Of a DNA stretch of 64,000 bases, positions 20,011-30,305 are shown one piece after another. The position numbers and the translations under genes were made by a program. The notes beneath the pieces are model-generated. The model made no database searches. It was not told where the DNA came from and saw only the letters and a program-made list of their open reading frames with translations. Source of the DNA: Lentibacillus salicampi (GTDB lineage Bacteria; Bacillota; Bacilli; Bacillales; Amphibacillaceae); the NCBI RefSeq assembly GCF_004565465.1, contig NZ_SRHY01000001.1:372001-436000 (forward strand). The letters run 5' to 3'. Numbering within the stretch: position 1 is the stretch's first letter; each line of letters opens with the position of its first letter.

Positions 20011-20481
20011 TTGAGCTCCGAAATCGTGAAGACAACCGAAGAATTAATCGAACCGATTTTACAGGAAAAAGGATTAGAATTAGTGGACATTGAATATGTA
20101 AAAGAAGGCAAAAATTGGTTCTTGCGGGTTTATATTGATAAAGAAGGCGGTGTCGATATTGATGAATGTGGCACCGTGTCAGAACAGCTGGGTGAAAAAC
20201 TGGATAAGAACGATCCGGTCAAAGGAGCCTATTTTTTGGAAGTATCGTCACCAGGAGTTGAACGCCCGTTGAAGTCCAAAGCGGATTTCGAAAAAAATAT
20301 AGGCAGCCGTGTTCATTTGAAGCTCTATGAACCAATTAATGGTGAAAAAGAATACGAAGGAACATTGGTGGCGTTTACGGATGAAAAAGCAATCATTGCT
20401 TATAAATGGAAGACCCGTGATAAACAGGAAGAAATACCGTATGGAAAAATAGCTAAAGCAAGACTCGCGGTATCATTGTAA
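20011..20481 (+). CDS. rimP: Ribosome maturation factor RimP
   Basis: RimP (YlxS), 156 residues, assists 30S subunit assembly. The signature LVDIEYVKEGKNWFLRVYID near residue 25, then VDIDECGTVSEQLGEKLD, and LEVSSPGVERPLK near residue 80 are all present. The start is TTG 20011, placed 6 bases after AAAGGAGGAT; TTG starts are frequent in Bacillaceae. It opens the rimP-nusA-rnpM-ylxQ-infB transcription unit. Confidence 0.96.
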   Translation: MSSEIVKTTEELIEPILQEKGLELVDIEYVKEGKNWFLRVYIDKEGGVDIDECGTVSEQLGEKLDKNDPVKGAYFLEVSSPGVERPLKSKADFEKNIGSRVHLKLYEPINGEKEYEGTLVAFTDEKAIIAYKWKTRDKQEEIPYGKIAKARLAVSL

Positions 20482-20496
20482 AGGGGGAACAAAAAA

Positions 20497-21609
20497 GTGA
20501 GCGATCAGTTGTTTGATGCGATTGATTATTTGGAAAAAGAAAAAGGAATTGACAAGGATGTCCTAATGGAGGCATTGGAAGCTGCCTTGATTTCTGCTTA
20601 TAAGAAGAATTTCAAGTCTGCCACAAACGTACGTGTGGATATTGATGAGGACTCGGCATCAATGCGTGTTTTTTCCCGAAAAACGGTTGTTGAGGAAGTT
20701 GAAAACGACCTTGAGGAAATAGCGCTTGAGGAAGCGAGAGAAATGGATCCGAACTATGAGCCGGACGATGTGATTGAAGTCGAAGTGACACCAAAAGATT
20801 TCGGGCGTATTGCTGCTCAGGCAGCGAAACAAGTTGTAACGCAACGTGTTAGGGAAGCGGAACGCGGTGTCATTTTCAGTGAATATGTTGACCGTGAAGA
20901 AGATATCATGACCGGTATTATTTCCCGGAAAGATCCGCGGTTTGTTTATGTCAATCTGGGTAAAATTGAGGCAAAACTGGCTGAGTCGGAACAGATGCCT
21001 ACTGAGGATTACTATGTGCATGACCGCCTGAAAGTGTTTGTCAATAAAGTCGAAAACACAAGCAAGGGGCCGCAGATTTATATATCGCGTACACACCCAG
21101 GGTTATTAAAACGCTTATTTGAAATGGAAGTGCCGGAAATATATGATGGTACGGTTGAAATCAAATCAGTCGCGCGTGAAGCGGGAGACCGCTCTAAAAT
21201 ATCCGTCCATGCTGATGATCCGGAAATCGATGCTGTCGGTTCTTGTGTCGGTCAGAAGGGTCAGCGGATACAAGTGATCGTAGATGAATTGAAAGGTGAA
21301 AAAATTGATGTTGTTGAATGGTCGGAAGATCCGGTTGTTTATGTTTCCAACGCACTAAGCCCATCGAAAGTTGTTGATGTTCTGGTTAACGAAGAAGACA
21401 AGGCAACCACCGTCATTGTACCGGACTATCAATTATCACTGGCAATTGGGAAACGTGGACAAAATGCTCGTCTGGCTGCAAAATTAACCGGATGGAAGAT
21501 TGATATCAAAAGTGAATCACAGGCTCGTGAAGAGGGGCTTATAACCGATTATGACGAAGATGAGCAGGATGACGATTCTTATTCCGACAACGACGAAGAT
21601 TTGTTTTAA
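20497..21609 (+). CDS. nusA: Transcription termination/antitermination protein NusA
   Basis: NusA, 370 residues with a GTG start, binds RNA polymerase and modulates pausing and intrinsic termination. The N-terminal domain (residues 1-125) is followed by an S1 domain ([24 protein letters not shown], about 135-200). Two KH domains follow, with [18 protein letters not shown] and [25 protein letters not shown]. The C-terminus ends in an acidic tail ([20 protein letters not shown]) and lacks the proteobacterial repeats, as normal for Bacilli. Confidence 0.97.
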   Translation: MSDQLFDAIDYLEKEKGIDKDVLMEALEAALISAYKKNFKSATNVRVDIDEDSASMRVFSRKTVVEEVENDLEEIALEEAREMDPNYEPDDVIEVEVTPKDFGRIAAQAAKQVVTQRVREAERGVIFSEYVDREEDIMTGIISRKDPRFVYVNLGKIEAKLAESEQMPTEDYYVHDRLKVFVNKVENTSKGPQIYISRTHPGLLKRLFEMEVPEIYDGTVEIKSVAREAGDRSKISVHADDPEIDAVGSCVGQKGQRIQVIVDELKGEKIDVVEWSEDPVVYVSNALSPSKVVDVLVNEEDKATTVIVPDYQLSLAIGKRGQNARLAAKLTGWKIDIKSESQAREEGLITDYDEDEQDDDSYSDNDEDLF

Positions 21610-21710
21610 CATCAGTGTTATAACTGATGGCAAACCTTATAAGAAAAACTTTAGCATTCCCTATATACCAGTGAATAGCGAGTTTTTCCAGGAATGGGGA
21701 GGTAGCCCGG

Positions 21711-21995
21711 ATGGCCAAAAAGAAGCGGAAAATACCACAGCGGAAATGTGTCGTAACGAATGAAATGAAACCAAAACAAGAATTGATCCGCATCGTCCGG
21801 AATAAAGAAGGTGAGGTCTTTGTTGACCCATCAGGCAAAAAAAACGGACGCGGAGCTTATGTAACGAATGATTCAGCGGTGATAGAGCAGGCCGAAAAAA
21901 CCGGGATTTTAAGCCGACAGCTGAATGCTGAAATCGGTCCTTCGATTTATGAAGAATTAAAACAGTTCGTTACAGGTCATACAAATGAAGGCTGA
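21711..21995 (+). CDS. rnpM: RNase P modulator RnpM (YlxR)
   Basis: A 94-residue basic protein of the YlxR family. KIPQRKCVVTNEMKPKQELIRIVR and the GKKNGRGAYV motif are diagnostic. The family member of B. subtilis, now named RnpM, binds the RNA of RNase P and dampens its activity. ATG 21711 follows GGGGAGG, and the end overlaps ylxQ by 11 bases, so the two are translationally coupled. Confidence 0.92.
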   Translation: MAKKKRKIPQRKCVVTNEMKPKQELIRIVRNKEGEVFVDPSGKKNGRGAYVTNDSAVIEQAEKTGILSRQLNAEIGPSIYEELKQFVTGHTNEG

Positions 21996-22284
21996 TTATT
22001 TAAATCTGATTGGGCTGGCTTATCGCGCCAGAAAGTGTTCACTGGGGGAAGAAACGATTGTAAAAGCTATCCAGCAAAAAAAAGCGAAACTTGTTTTGCT
22101 GGCAAGTGATGTAGGACCCCGGACACGAAAAAAAATCATAAACAAGTGCAAAACTTATGAAGTGCCTTTTGAAATAGTTGATGATAGGGAAACCTTATCA
22201 AATGCTATCGGAAAACCTCAAAGAGTGGCTGTAGCTATTTTGGATGCGGGATTCGCTGCCAAAATCAACTCGCTGCTGGGGTAA
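21985..22284 (+). CDS. ylxQ: L7Ae-family RNA-binding protein YlxQ
   Basis: A 99-residue protein of the ribosomal L7Ae/L30e fold. Seen are [41 protein letters not shown] and [15 protein letters not shown], the family core. The fold binds kink-turn RNA; the cellular role of YlxQ is not settled. It sits between rnpM and infB in the standard order, overlapping the former. Confidence 0.9.
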   Translation: MKADYLNLIGLAYRARKCSLGEETIVKAIQQKKAKLVLLASDVGPRTRKKIINKCKTYEVPFEIVDDRETLSNAIGKPQRVAVAILDAGFAAKINSLLG

Positions 22285-22304
22285 TTAATCTTGGGGGTGG
22301 ACAT

Positions 22305-24458
22305 ATGAGCAAAATGCGTATATATGAATATGCAAAACAAAATAAAACGACGAGTAAAGAAGTCATTCAACATTTAAAAGATTTAAACATTGATGTAAAA
22401 AATCACATGTCGACGGTTTCAATCGAAACCATTGTGAAATTGGATGAAAAGTTCGCACCAAAACAACAATCCAATAAAAGTACAAATTCCAATCATAATC
22501 AGCAACAACATCAGAATAGACCCAATCAAGCGAAGAACGGTTCAAACCGGGGAAAGAATGGAAAACCGAACAGAAAGCGAAATGATCAGAACGGGCGCCG
22601 CAACCCACAACAGCAAAATAAGAATAAAAAGCATCAAAACGGCAATAAACGTCATCATAACAAATCCGCGTCCAAGCCGCAGCAACAGAAGCCGGTTAAA
22701 GAAACGCCGTCCAAAATTACTTATAGCGATACATTAACGGTAAGTGATTTAGCTGGGAAGTTAAACAAGGGCACTTCAGAGATCATTAAAAAACTGATGT
22801 CTCTGGGCGTAATGGCCAACAAAAATCAGGATCTTGATGATGACACGGTTGAACTACTGTGCGACGAATTCGGTGTGGAGGTTGAAAAAGAAATCATTTT
22901 GGAAGACACCGATTTTGATAAGTACCTTAAGGAAGATAATCCGGCTGACCTGGTCGAACGCCCGGCTGTTGTCACGATTATGGGCCACGTCGACCATGGT
23001 AAAACGACACTGTTGGATGCCATCCGTCACACAAAAGTAACGGAAGGTGAAGCAGGCGGCATTACCCAGCATATTGGTGCCTATCAGGTTGAAAATGACG
23101 GCAAAAAACTAACATTTCTTGACACTCCTGGTCATGCTGCGTTTACTAGCATGCGGTCTCGCGGTGCACAAGTTACCGACATTGCTGTTTTAGTCGTTGC
23201 TGCAGATGATGGTGTTATGCCGCAGACTGTTGAAGCCATTAATCACGCAAAAGCAGCTGACGTACCGATCATCGTTGCTGTTAACAAAATGGATAAAGAA
23301 GGGGCCAACCCTGATCGTGTCATGCAGGAACTGACGGAATATGAACTGGTTCCTGAAGACTGGGGAGGAAAAACGATCTTTGTTAACATGTCCGCCTTCA
23401 AACTGGAAGGGATCGATAGCCTTCTGGAAATGCTTCAGCTTGTTTCGGAAATAGAAGAACTGAAAGCAAATCCAAAAGCAGCTGCGTTCGGCACTGTTAT
23501 CGAAGCCCAGCTTGATAAAGGCAAAGGACCTGTCGCAACCTTGCTTCTCCAGAACGGTACATTGCATGTCAGTGATTCCGTCGTTGTCGGCAATACGTTC
23601 GGACGTGTTCGTGCAATGGTCAATGATGAGGGAAGACGCGTTCAAGCAGCAGGCCCATCCACACCTGTGGAAATAACCGGACTAAACAGTGTACCGCAAG
23701 CCGGTGATCAATTTCTTGTATTTTCGGATGAGAAAAAAGCGCGTCAGGTCGGTGAAGCGCGTGAAGAGAAGCATATTCGGGAAAATCGGTCCGAATCATC
23801 TAAGGTAAGCATTGATGATTTATTCGAACAGATTAAACAAGGCGAAATGAAAGAAATTAACGTTGTCATTAAAGCAGATGTTCAAGGATCCGCTGAAGCA
23901 TTGGCATCATCACTTGAAAAAATTGATGTGGAAGGTGTCAACATCAAGATCATTCATACTGGTGTTGGTGCCATTAAGGAATCAGACATCATTTTGGCCT
24001 CAGCATCGAATGCCATTGTGATCGGATTTAATGTACGGCCGGATACCAATGCGAAAAAAGCCGCAGAATCCGAGAAAGTCGATGTACGGTTACATCGTGT
24101 TATTTATAAAGTGATTGAAGAAATCGAGTCTGCCATGAAAGGAATGCTTGATCCGGTATATCAAGAAAAAGTCATCGGGCAGGCGGAAGTCCGTGAAACG
24201 TTCAAAGTATCTAAAATCGGGACTATTGCCGGCAGCTATGTAACCGACGGTAAAATCACCCGTGATTCAGGCGTACGTCTGATCCGTGATGGCGTGGTTC
24301 AATTTGAAGGCGAAATTGACACACTGAAACGCTTTAAAGACGATGTCAAAGAAGTCGCGAAAAATTACGAGTGCGGGGTAACGATTAAAAACTTTAACGA
24401 CATTAAAGAAGGCGACATACTCGAAGCATTCGTTATGGAAGAAATTGAACGGACATGA
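22305..24458 (+). CDS. infB: Translation initiation factor IF-2
   Basis: IF-2, 717 residues, is the GTPase that delivers initiator fMet-tRNA to the 30S subunit. The N-terminal [20 protein letters not shown] subdomain is followed by a low-complexity linker rich in Asn, Gln, Lys and His (about residues 50-140). A second small helical domain leads to the G domain ([12 protein letters not shown] near 228, [14 protein letters not shown]). Domains II-IV are complete, ending with the initiator-tRNA-binding part. The poly-N/Q/K linker is more extreme than in B. subtilis. Confidence 0.98.
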   Translation: MSKMRIYEYAKQNKTTSKEVIQHLKDLNIDVKNHMSTVSIETIVKLDEKFAPKQQSNKSTNSNHNQQQHQNRPNQAKNGSNRGKNGKPNRKRNDQNGRRNPQQQNKNKKHQNGNKRHHNKSASKPQQQKPVKETPSKITYSDTLTVSDLAGKLNKGTSEIIKKLMSLGVMANKNQDLDDDTVELLCDEFGVEVEKEIILEDTDFDKYLKEDNPADLVERPAVVTIMGHVDHGKTTLLDAIRHTKVTEGEAGGITQHIGAYQVENDGKKLTFLDTPGHAAFTSMRSRGAQVTDIAVLVVAADDGVMPQTVEAINHAKAADVPIIVAVNKMDKEGANPDRVMQELTEYELVPEDWGGKTIFVNMSAFKLEGIDSLLEMLQLVSEIEELKANPKAAAFGTVIEAQLDKGKGPVATLLLQNGTLHVSDSVVVGNTFGRVRAMVNDEGRRVQAAGPSTPVEITGLNSVPQAGDQFLVFSDEKKARQVGEAREEKHIRENRSESSKVSIDDLFEQIKQGEMKEINVVIKADVQGSAEALASSLEKIDVEGVNIKIIHTGVGAIKESDIILASASNAIVIGFNVRPDTNAKKAAESEKVDVRLHRVIYKVIEEIESAMKGMLDPVYQEKVIGQAEVRETFKVSKIGTIAGSYVTDGKITRDSGVRLIRDGVVQFEGEIDTLKRFKDDVKEVAKNYECGVTIKNFNDIKEGDILEAFVMEEIERT

Positions 24459-24733
24459 TCGTTTATGCTGAAGTGGAATGCATGCTGTATGAAGGTCAAT
24501 CTCTAAAACAAAAGCGCTCCATCATGAAACGAATCATCGCTAAATTGCGGAATGAATTAAATGTGGCCGTTACAGAGCTGGACTATCATGATTTATGGCA
24601 ACGAATGAAGCTTGGCATTGTCACACTGTCGAATGAAAAAATACATGCTGAGCAGGTAATTCAGGCGGCATTAAAAACCGTTGACACATTTACAGAACTT
24701 GAACGTACGACAACGAATGTTGAATTCCTATAG
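24455..24733 (+). CDS. ylxP: DUF503 protein YlxP
   Basis: A 92-residue protein of the YlxP/DUF503 family, seen from the start [26 protein letters not shown] and the centre [26 protein letters not shown]. Its exact role is unknown; it always lies next to infB and rbfA, which points to ribosome assembly. It overlaps the infB end by ATGA and is followed 35 bases later by rbfA. Confidence 0.9.
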   Translation: MIVYAEVECMLYEGQSLKQKRSIMKRIIAKLRNELNVAVTELDYHDLWQRMKLGIVTLSNEKIHAEQVIQAALKTVDTFTELERTTTNVEFL

Positions 24734-24768
24734 CATGGGGGAAGACCATCCATAAGAGGTGATTCAAA

Positions 24769-25110
24769 ATGAGTGATATCCGTGCAAATCGAGTAGCAGA
24801 ACAGATAAAAAAAGAACTGGGCGAACTGATAGGTCAAAAAATTAAAGATCCGCGCATCGGATTTGTCACAGTTACCGATGTGGAAGTTACCGGGGATCTG
24901 CAGCAGGCCAAAATATTTATTTCCGTTCTTGGCAGTGAAGATGAAAAACATGAAACACTTGTTGGTCTTGCTAAAGCAAAAGGGTTTATCCGCTCGGAAA
25001 TCGGCAAACGTATACGGCTGAGGAAGACACCGGAGATAACATTTGAATTCGATGAAGCATACGAATACGGCAATCGCATTGAGAAAATACTGCGCGATTT
25101 AAACCAATGA
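24769..25110 (+). CDS. rbfA: 30S ribosome-binding factor RbfA
   Basis: RbfA, 113 residues, matures 16S rRNA 5' ends and supports growth in the cold. The KH-like fold is seen as [48 protein letters not shown], with [28 protein letters not shown] near the C-terminus. ATG 24769 follows AAGAGGTGA. A strong hairpin separates it from truB. Confidence 0.97.
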   Translation: MSDIRANRVAEQIKKELGELIGQKIKDPRIGFVTVTDVEVTGDLQQAKIFISVLGSEDEKHETLVGLAKAKGFIRSEIGKRIRLRKTPEITFEFDEAYEYGNRIEKILRDLNQ

Positions 25111-25200
25111 GCGACAAGATACCTCCGTTAATCTGACTTATTAACGGGCAAATTTTCCCTGATAGTGTCGGAAATGAGTTTTGATCCTGATTCCACAAAT

Positions 25201-25242
25201 AAACAAAGGCTTTCACTGGGATGTCTGGTTAAGCCTTTGTTT
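25201..25242 (+). terminator. Terminator between rbfA and truB
   Basis: AAACAAAGGCTT (25201-25212) pairs perfectly with AAGCCTTTGTTT (25231-25242), an 18-base loop between. The T-run belongs to the stem itself. It ends the nusA-infB unit or gives partial read-through into truB. Confidence 0.75.
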
Positions 25243-25277
25243 TCAGCATGTTTAGAGAGATTATTGGAGCTGATAGT

Positions 25278-26174
25278 ATGAATGGCATTTTACCCTTATG
25301 GAAACCAAAAGGAATAACGTCACATGATTGTGTCCTGAAAACACGTAAATTATTACACTTAAAAAAAATCGGACATACTGGGACGCTTGATCCGGACGTT
25401 GAAGGGGTTCTGCCTCTCTGTATTGGCCAGGCAACAAAAATCGTACCTTTTCTGACAGACACAAAAAAAACATACATAACAGAAGTGAAGCTTGGGATAT
25501 CAACAGAAACTGAAGACAGCCAAGGGGAAGTGGTCGAAACGAAACATGTCATCCATCCCCCGTCTCAACAAAAAATTGAAAACGTGTTACAATTGTTCCA
25601 GGGAGAGATCATGCAAGTGCCCCCAATGTACTCTGCTGTGAAGGTCAACGGGAAAAAATTGTACGAATATGCTAGGATGAATGAGCATGTTGAGCGCCCG
25701 AGACGCACGGTTTTTATCTATCAGCTTGAGCAATTGAAGAAGAATTGTCATCATGACCGTTTTTGGCTGAAAGTGGTATGTTCAAAAGGTACATATATAC
25801 GCACGCTATGTGTCAATATCGGCAATTTGCTTGGGTATCCTGCACATATGTCTGACTTGTATAGAATGGAAACAGGTGCCATCAGTCAAGAAGATACAAG
25901 TACATTTAGCGAGATTGAACAGGCAGTTAAGGAAGAAAGACAGAATGAATTACTGTTGCCAATCGGGAACTGTCTGAGACATATGCCATCTATTGATGTG
26001 GATAAAGACACACGAAAACGAGTTCTGTATGGACAAAAACTGCCAAAGCCCCATCACACGCCTGAAACAGAACCTTTTTTGGTCAGGTTTGATAAACAAG
26101 TCATAGCAGTCTATAAGACACATCCGGATAATGACACTATCATGAAGCCGGTACGCGTGTTTAATCATGAATAA
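25278..26174 (+). CDS. truB: tRNA pseudouridine-55 synthase TruB
   Basis: TruB, 298 residues, makes pseudouridine 55 in the T-loop of tRNAs. The N-terminus GILPLWKPKGITSHDCV and the catalytic motif GHTGTLDPDVEGVLP (catalytic Asp38) are clear. QVPPMYSAVKVNGKKLYEYAR and SKGTYIRTLC follow in the usual order, and the C-terminal PUA-like domain is present. ATG 25278 is taken because GGAG (25266-25269) precedes it by 8 bases; the upstream ATG 25248 lies just past the terminator hairpin and lacks a ribosome site. Confidence 0.96.
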   Translation: MNGILPLWKPKGITSHDCVLKTRKLLHLKKIGHTGTLDPDVEGVLPLCIGQATKIVPFLTDTKKTYITEVKLGISTETEDSQGEVVETKHVIHPPSQQKIENVLQLFQGEIMQVPPMYSAVKVNGKKLYEYARMNEHVERPRRTVFIYQLEQLKKNCHHDRFWLKVVCSKGTYIRTLCVNIGNLLGYPAHMSDLYRMETGAISQEDTSTFSEIEQAVKEERQNELLLPIGNCLRHMPSIDVDKDTRKRVLYGQKLPKPHHTPETEPFLVRFDKQVIAVYKTHPDNDTIMKPVRVFNHE

Positions 26175-26195
26175 AAAAAGTGCAGGTGACGTCAT

Positions 26196-27149
26196 TTGCG
26201 GACAATCAAATTAGCTTATCCTCATACACTAATATTGGATGAACTACCCGAAACAGCTGCTGCCATCGGGTTTTTTGATGGGATTCATAAGGGCCATCAA
26301 AAGGTGATTAGAACAGCAGTAAATGAGGCGAAGTCCAGAAATATGGAAAGTGCTGTGATTACGTTTCATCCGCATCCATCAGTTGTATTGAAGAAAGACA
26401 TCCAGCATGTCCAATACATTACACCGCTCAGGGAAAAGCAGGAAATACTGCAGCAACTTGGTGTTGATCGGCTCTATATCATTACATTTAATAAGGAATT
26501 ATCGTCACTTGAGCCGCAGACATTCATCGACCATTTCATTATCAACTTAAATATTAAATTCCTTGTCGCCGGATTTGATTATACGTATGGCCATAAGGGC
26601 AAAGGGAATATGCAGGTGATTCATGAACATTCAAGAAGATTATTTGATGTAACCGTGATTGATAAAGTTCAATCAGGAGATCTGAAAATAAGTTCTACGA
26701 GGATAAGAGAACTGCTGAAGTCCGGCCAAATCGGAGAAGCCAATGAACTGCTGGGCAGGCCGCTGGTGATCCGGGGTATTGTCAAAGAAGGCGATAAACG
26801 CGGAAGGGAAATCGGGTACCCGACAGCTAATTTAGAAATCGACTCTGACGCATTGTTGCCAAAAATAGGGGTCTATGCTGTCAAAGTACGCTTTAAAAAT
26901 GAAGTATACGAAGGAATGGCCAGCTTAGGTTATAATCCAACGTTTACACTGGATCGGGACGAGCCCATCATTGAGGTTAATATATTTGATTACAATAATG
27001 ATTTGTATGGTGAAGAACTTGTCCTGGAATGGCATCAATATATGCGCGAGGAAATCAAATTTAACAGTGCCGAAAAACTTATCGAACAAATTGAAAAAGA
27101 CGAGGAGCAGATTCGCAACTATTTCGGTTCTGTATGTAACGGACACTAA
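26196..27149 (+). CDS. ribF: Bifunctional riboflavin kinase / FAD synthetase
   Basis: RibF (RibC in B. subtilis), 317 residues, converts riboflavin to FMN and then FAD. The N-terminal adenylyltransferase domain shows IGFFDGIHKGHQ, FHPHP and ISSTRIRELL. The C-terminal flavokinase domain begins near residue 185 with KEGDKRGREIGYPTANLEID and MASLGYNPTF. The start is TTG 26196 after AGGTGA (26184-26189). It follows truB after 21 bases, as in most Bacilli. Confidence 0.96.
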   Translation: MRTIKLAYPHTLILDELPETAAAIGFFDGIHKGHQKVIRTAVNEAKSRNMESAVITFHPHPSVVLKKDIQHVQYITPLREKQEILQQLGVDRLYIITFNKELSSLEPQTFIDHFIINLNIKFLVAGFDYTYGHKGKGNMQVIHEHSRRLFDVTVIDKVQSGDLKISSTRIRELLKSGQIGEANELLGRPLVIRGIVKEGDKRGREIGYPTANLEIDSDALLPKIGVYAVKVRFKNEVYEGMASLGYNPTFTLDRDEPIIEVNIFDYNNDLYGEELVLEWHQYMREEIKFNSAEKLIEQIEKDEEQIRNYFGSVCNGH

Positions 27150-27426
27150 AGTTTCCGTGAATATTTGATTCGGTTCGGTCCTGCACGATGCAGGTCTTGA
27201 GGGACGTTGAGGCTTGCCGTGGCGTTTATAGTCTTTGTTCCACTATGTGGCAAAAACATCCATGAGTGAAGTTTCGCTCTATCTCACATCATAAAATGTA
27301 TGCTTTCTCTTGCATTTTATTAAAAAAAGATGTAATCTTGAGTACGTAAACCATCGCTTGGCAAATCGTAACTCCGACGATTGCTGGGGGATCGGGGATA
27401 TTAATCAATTAATGGAGGTGAGCCGA
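27150..27426 (+). promoter_or_regulatory. Intergenic and leader region of rpsO
   Basis: This 277-base gap holds a small hairpin CCTGCA-CGA-TGCAGG (27180-27194). A promoter candidate TTGCAT (27310-27315), 17 bases, TAATCT (27333-27338) follows. A roughly 80-base leader then runs before rpsO, where AAATCGT can pair with ACGATT (about 27363-27383). In several Gram-positives S15 binds its own leader; whether that applies here is inference from position only. Confidence 0.4.
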
Positions 27427-27696
27427 ATGGCTATCACAAAGGAACGCAAGAATGAGATTATCAGTGAATATAAGGTACATGATAATGATACTGGATCCCC
27501 GGAAGTACAGATTGCTGTATTGACCGAGGATATTACAAAACTAAACGAGCATCTGCGCGTTCACACGAAAGATCATCATTCACGCCGCGGCCTTTTGAAA
27601 ATGGTAGGTAAGCGCCGTAACCTGCTGAACTACCTGCGAAAGAACGATGTTACACGCTATCGTGACTTAATTAAAAAACTAGGCCTACGCAGGTAA
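27427..27696 (+). CDS. rpsO: 30S ribosomal protein S15
   Basis: S15, 89 residues, binds the three-way junction of 16S rRNA early in 30S assembly. Seen: [30 protein letters not shown], then [28 protein letters not shown], and the end [13 protein letters not shown] 27427 follows GGAGGTGAG and gives the standard 89-residue protein; the longer open frame upstream is leader. A strong terminator follows, then pnp. Confidence 0.98.
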   Translation: MAITKERKNEIISEYKVHDNDTGSPEVQIAVLTEDITKLNEHLRVHTKDHHSRRGLLKMVGKRRNLLNYLRKNDVTRYRDLIKKLGLRR

Positions 27697-27700
27697 GGAT

Positions 27701-27731
27701 AAAAAAGCAGGAGAAATCCTGCTTTTTTCTT
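27701..27731 (+). terminator. Terminator after rpsO
   Basis: AAAAAAGCAGGA-GAAA-TCCTGCTTTTTT (27701-27728), a perfect 12-bp stem with a GNRA-type tetraloop (GAAA) and T-run. Confidence 0.9.
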
Positions 27732-27749
27732 CTTCCTGCATACATAAAA

Positions 27750-27778
27750 TTTACATTTACGCTTATTAACTATAAAAT
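27750..27778 (+). promoter_or_regulatory. Putative sigma-A promoter for pnp
   Basis: TTTACA (27750-27755), a 17-base spacer and TAAAAT (27773-27778) lie between the rpsO terminator and the pnp start. Consensus prediction only. Confidence 0.5.
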
Positions 27779-27816
27779 GAAAGCAGTAAGTGTTTCAGAA
27801 AGGAGTTTTATGACGA

Positions 27817-29937
27817 ATGACAGAAGAGAAAAAAACGTTCTCCACGGAAATAGCAGGAAGCACATTCACTGTAGAAACCGGAGAACTGGCGAAACAGGCA
27901 AACGGTGCATGTATGATCCGCTATGGCGATACATCCGTATTGTCAGTGGCAACGGCATCTGATAAACCAAAAGACCTGCCCTTTTTCCCGTTAACGGTAA
28001 ATTATGAGGAGCGGTTATATGCGGTAGGGAAAATTCCGGGAGGATTTATTAAACGGGAAGGACGTCCAAGTGAAAAAGCGACGTTAACATCCCGGTTGAT
28101 TGACCGTCCGATCCGACCGCTTTTTCCTGATGGGTATCGCAATGAAGTGCAAGTTATCAGTACGGTCATGAGTGTTGATCAGGACTGCTCAACCGAAATT
28201 GCGGCGATGATTGGTTCATCGATCGCACTTTCTATTTCCGATATTCCGTTTTCAGAGCCGATAGCAGGTGTACATGTTGGACGCGTTGATGGTGAATTTG
28301 TTATTAACCCGACGGTCAAACAGGAAGAGAAAAGTGATATCGATTTGACCGTTGCCGGAACAAAAAGTGCGATAAATATGGTGGAAGCAGGAGCAGAAGA
28401 AGTTCCTGAAGACATCATGCTTGAAGCCATTATGTTCGGACATCAGGAAATCATTCGCCTGATTGAATTTCAGGAGACAATCATTGAAGCAGTTGGAATG
28501 CAGAAACTGGAATTCAATGCTGACTCAGCAGCTGACACGCTGGTTGCCAAACTTGAGGAACAGGCCAGAGGCAGATTGCTTGAAGCGATCCGGACAGACG
28601 GCAAAAAAGCCCGGGAAGAAGCGATAAGTCAGGTCAAAGAAGATGTTCTCGCCTCTTTTGAAGAGGAAGAAGAGGAGGTTGTGAATCAGGCTAAATCCAT
28701 GTTGGACGGCATGGTCAAGGAAGAAGTCCGCCGCCTGATCACAAAAGAAAAAATCCGTCCTGACGGGCGCAAGGTTGACGAGATCCGGCCGTTATCATCA
28801 AAAGTTGGTATCTTACCCAGGACACATGGCTCCGGTCTTTTTACGCGTGGACAAACTCAGGCATTAAGTGTTTGCACACTTGGCGCATTAGGGGATGTTC
28901 AAATATTGGACGGGCTGGATTTGGAAGAGTCGAAGCGGTTCATGCACCATTACAATTTTCCACAATACAGTGTTGGTGAAACGGGCCCGATCAGGGGACC
29001 GGGACGCAGAGAGATTGGTCATGGGGCGTTGGGAGAACGTGCTCTTGAAAAAGTCGTCCCGTCGGAAAAGGACTTTCCATATACCATCAGACTTGTATCC
29101 GAGGTATTGGAATCGAACGGTTCAACGTCTCAAGCAAGTATCTGCGGCAGCACACTGGCCATGATGGATGCGGGAGTGCCGATTAAAGCCCCGGTTGCAG
29201 GTATTGCAATGGGACTTGTTAAATCGGGTGATGACTACACGATTTTAACAGATATACAAGGCATGGAAGATGCCCTTGGTGACATGGATTTTAAAGTAGC
29301 CGGAACCGAACAGGGTGTAACCGCGCTGCAAATGGACATTAAGATCGCCGGACTATCCAAAGAAATTTTGGAAGAGGCATTGTCACAAGCCAGGAAAGGC
29401 CGGATGCAGATTCTGGAATCAATGCTGGCTACAATAAATGAACCACGAACAGAATTATCGCAGTATGCGCCCAAAATTATGACGATGAACATTAATCCGG
29501 ATAAAATCCGCGATGTTATCGGGCCAAGCGGGAAGCAAATTAATAAGATCATTGAGGAGACCGGGGTTAAAATTGATATTGAACAGGATGGCAGTGTCTT
29601 TATTTCCTCTCCAGACGCGGATATGAATCAGCAAGCAAAACAAATCATTGAAGATCTTGTGCGTGAAGTACAAGCTGGTGAGATGTATCTGGGAACCGTG
29701 AAGCGGATTGAAAAATTCGGTGCATTTGTTGAATTGTTTAAAGGAAAAGACGGTTTGGTTCATATATCTGAGTTACAGGAAGAACGCACGAAAAAAGTGG
29801 AGGATGCTGTTTCCATTGGTGATCAGATTATGGTGAAAGTGAAAGAAATTGATAACCAAGGGCGTGTCAATCTTTCACGCAAAGCTGTCTTAAAAGAAGA
29901 ACGGGAAAAACACGAAAAATCACAATCACAATCATAG
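27817..29937 (+). CDS. pnp: Polyribonucleotide nucleotidyltransferase (PNPase)
   Basis: PNPase, 706 residues, is a phosphorolytic 3'-5' exoribonuclease, here in the same window as RNase Y, its likely degradosome partner. The two RNase PH-like halves are seen ([33 protein letters not shown], and [14 protein letters not shown] with the [10 protein letters not shown] motif). They are followed by a KH domain ([16 protein letters not shown] near 570) and an S1 domain ([15 protein letters not shown] near 630). ATG 27817 follows AAGGAG; an ATG at 27810 is in another frame. Confidence 0.97.
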   Translation: MTEEKKTFSTEIAGSTFTVETGELAKQANGACMIRYGDTSVLSVATASDKPKDLPFFPLTVNYEERLYAVGKIPGGFIKREGRPSEKATLTSRLIDRPIRPLFPDGYRNEVQVISTVMSVDQDCSTEIAAMIGSSIALSISDIPFSEPIAGVHVGRVDGEFVINPTVKQEEKSDIDLTVAGTKSAINMVEAGAEEVPEDIMLEAIMFGHQEIIRLIEFQETIIEAVGMQKLEFNADSAADTLVAKLEEQARGRLLEAIRTDGKKAREEAISQVKEDVLASFEEEEEEVVNQAKSMLDGMVKEEVRRLITKEKIRPDGRKVDEIRPLSSKVGILPRTHGSGLFTRGQTQALSVCTLGALGDVQILDGLDLEESKRFMHHYNFPQYSVGETGPIRGPGRREIGHGALGERALEKVVPSEKDFPYTIRLVSEVLESNGSTSQASICGSTLAMMDAGVPIKAPVAGIAMGLVKSGDDYTILTDIQGMEDALGDMDFKVAGTEQGVTALQMDIKIAGLSKEILEEALSQARKGRMQILESMLATINEPRTELSQYAPKIMTMNINPDKIRDVIGPSGKQINKIIEETGVKIDIEQDGSVFISSPDADMNQQAKQIIEDLVREVQAGEMYLGTVKRIEKFGAFVELFKGKDGLVHISELQEERTKKVEDAVSIGDQIMVKVKEIDNQGRVNLSRKAVLKEEREKHEKSQSQS

Positions 29938-29947
29938 TCGTTGTAAT

Positions 29948-29976
29948 AAGAAGCTGGAGAACCAGTTTCTTTTTTA
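29948..29976 (+). terminator. Terminator after pnp
   Basis: AAGAAGCTGG-AGAA-CCAGTTTCTT (29948-29971), a 10-bp stem with one wobble pair, followed by TTTTT. Confidence 0.85.
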
Positions 29977-30114
29977 TTGTTTCAGACAGTATAGGTTATG
30001 GCTGCCCCACAAGAAATAAGGCTCTTTCACCGGAGAATGAGTGATGTGGGTTTTTCTAAAAAGATAAGGTGTAAAATTTCTGGCTATATGAAGCTCTTTA
30101 TCAGCAATAGCTAT

Positions 30115-30240
30115 GTCCAGGTCCAGCGCCTGCCCCCTCGAGGTCTTAAGCAAGCATTTTACGTAGCAAAGCCTGCCACTACAAATGCTTGCTTAAGCTT
30201 TTTAGGGGTAAACAAGGCACTCTGCGCTATTCTAATGTCT
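30115..30240 (+). repeat. Second intergenic repeat type with 15-bp inverted core
   Basis: The segment starts near GTCCAGCGCCTGCCCC and ends near GGGGTAAACAAGGCACTCTG, whose ends pair partly. Its core is a perfect 15-bp inverted repeat, CTTAAGCAAGCATTT (30145-30159) and its complement (30183-30197), followed by CTTTTT. The layout is that of a repeat I recall as widespread between genes of Bacillus and Oceanobacillus; a related end occurs at about 63278-63306 here. The rest of the 29938-30305 gap (before and after) shows nothing clear. Confidence 0.6.
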
Positions 30241-30305
30241 GGTGACAGCCTCTTTTCATAACCTGTCCATTCCCCTCATATGGATTAGTGAGGGGGGTTA
30301 TGGAG

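Noticed and set aside
29998-30261. Open frame of 87 codons between pnp and ylxY
   Set aside because: It runs through the repeat with the 15-bp palindrome and has no plausible start signal.
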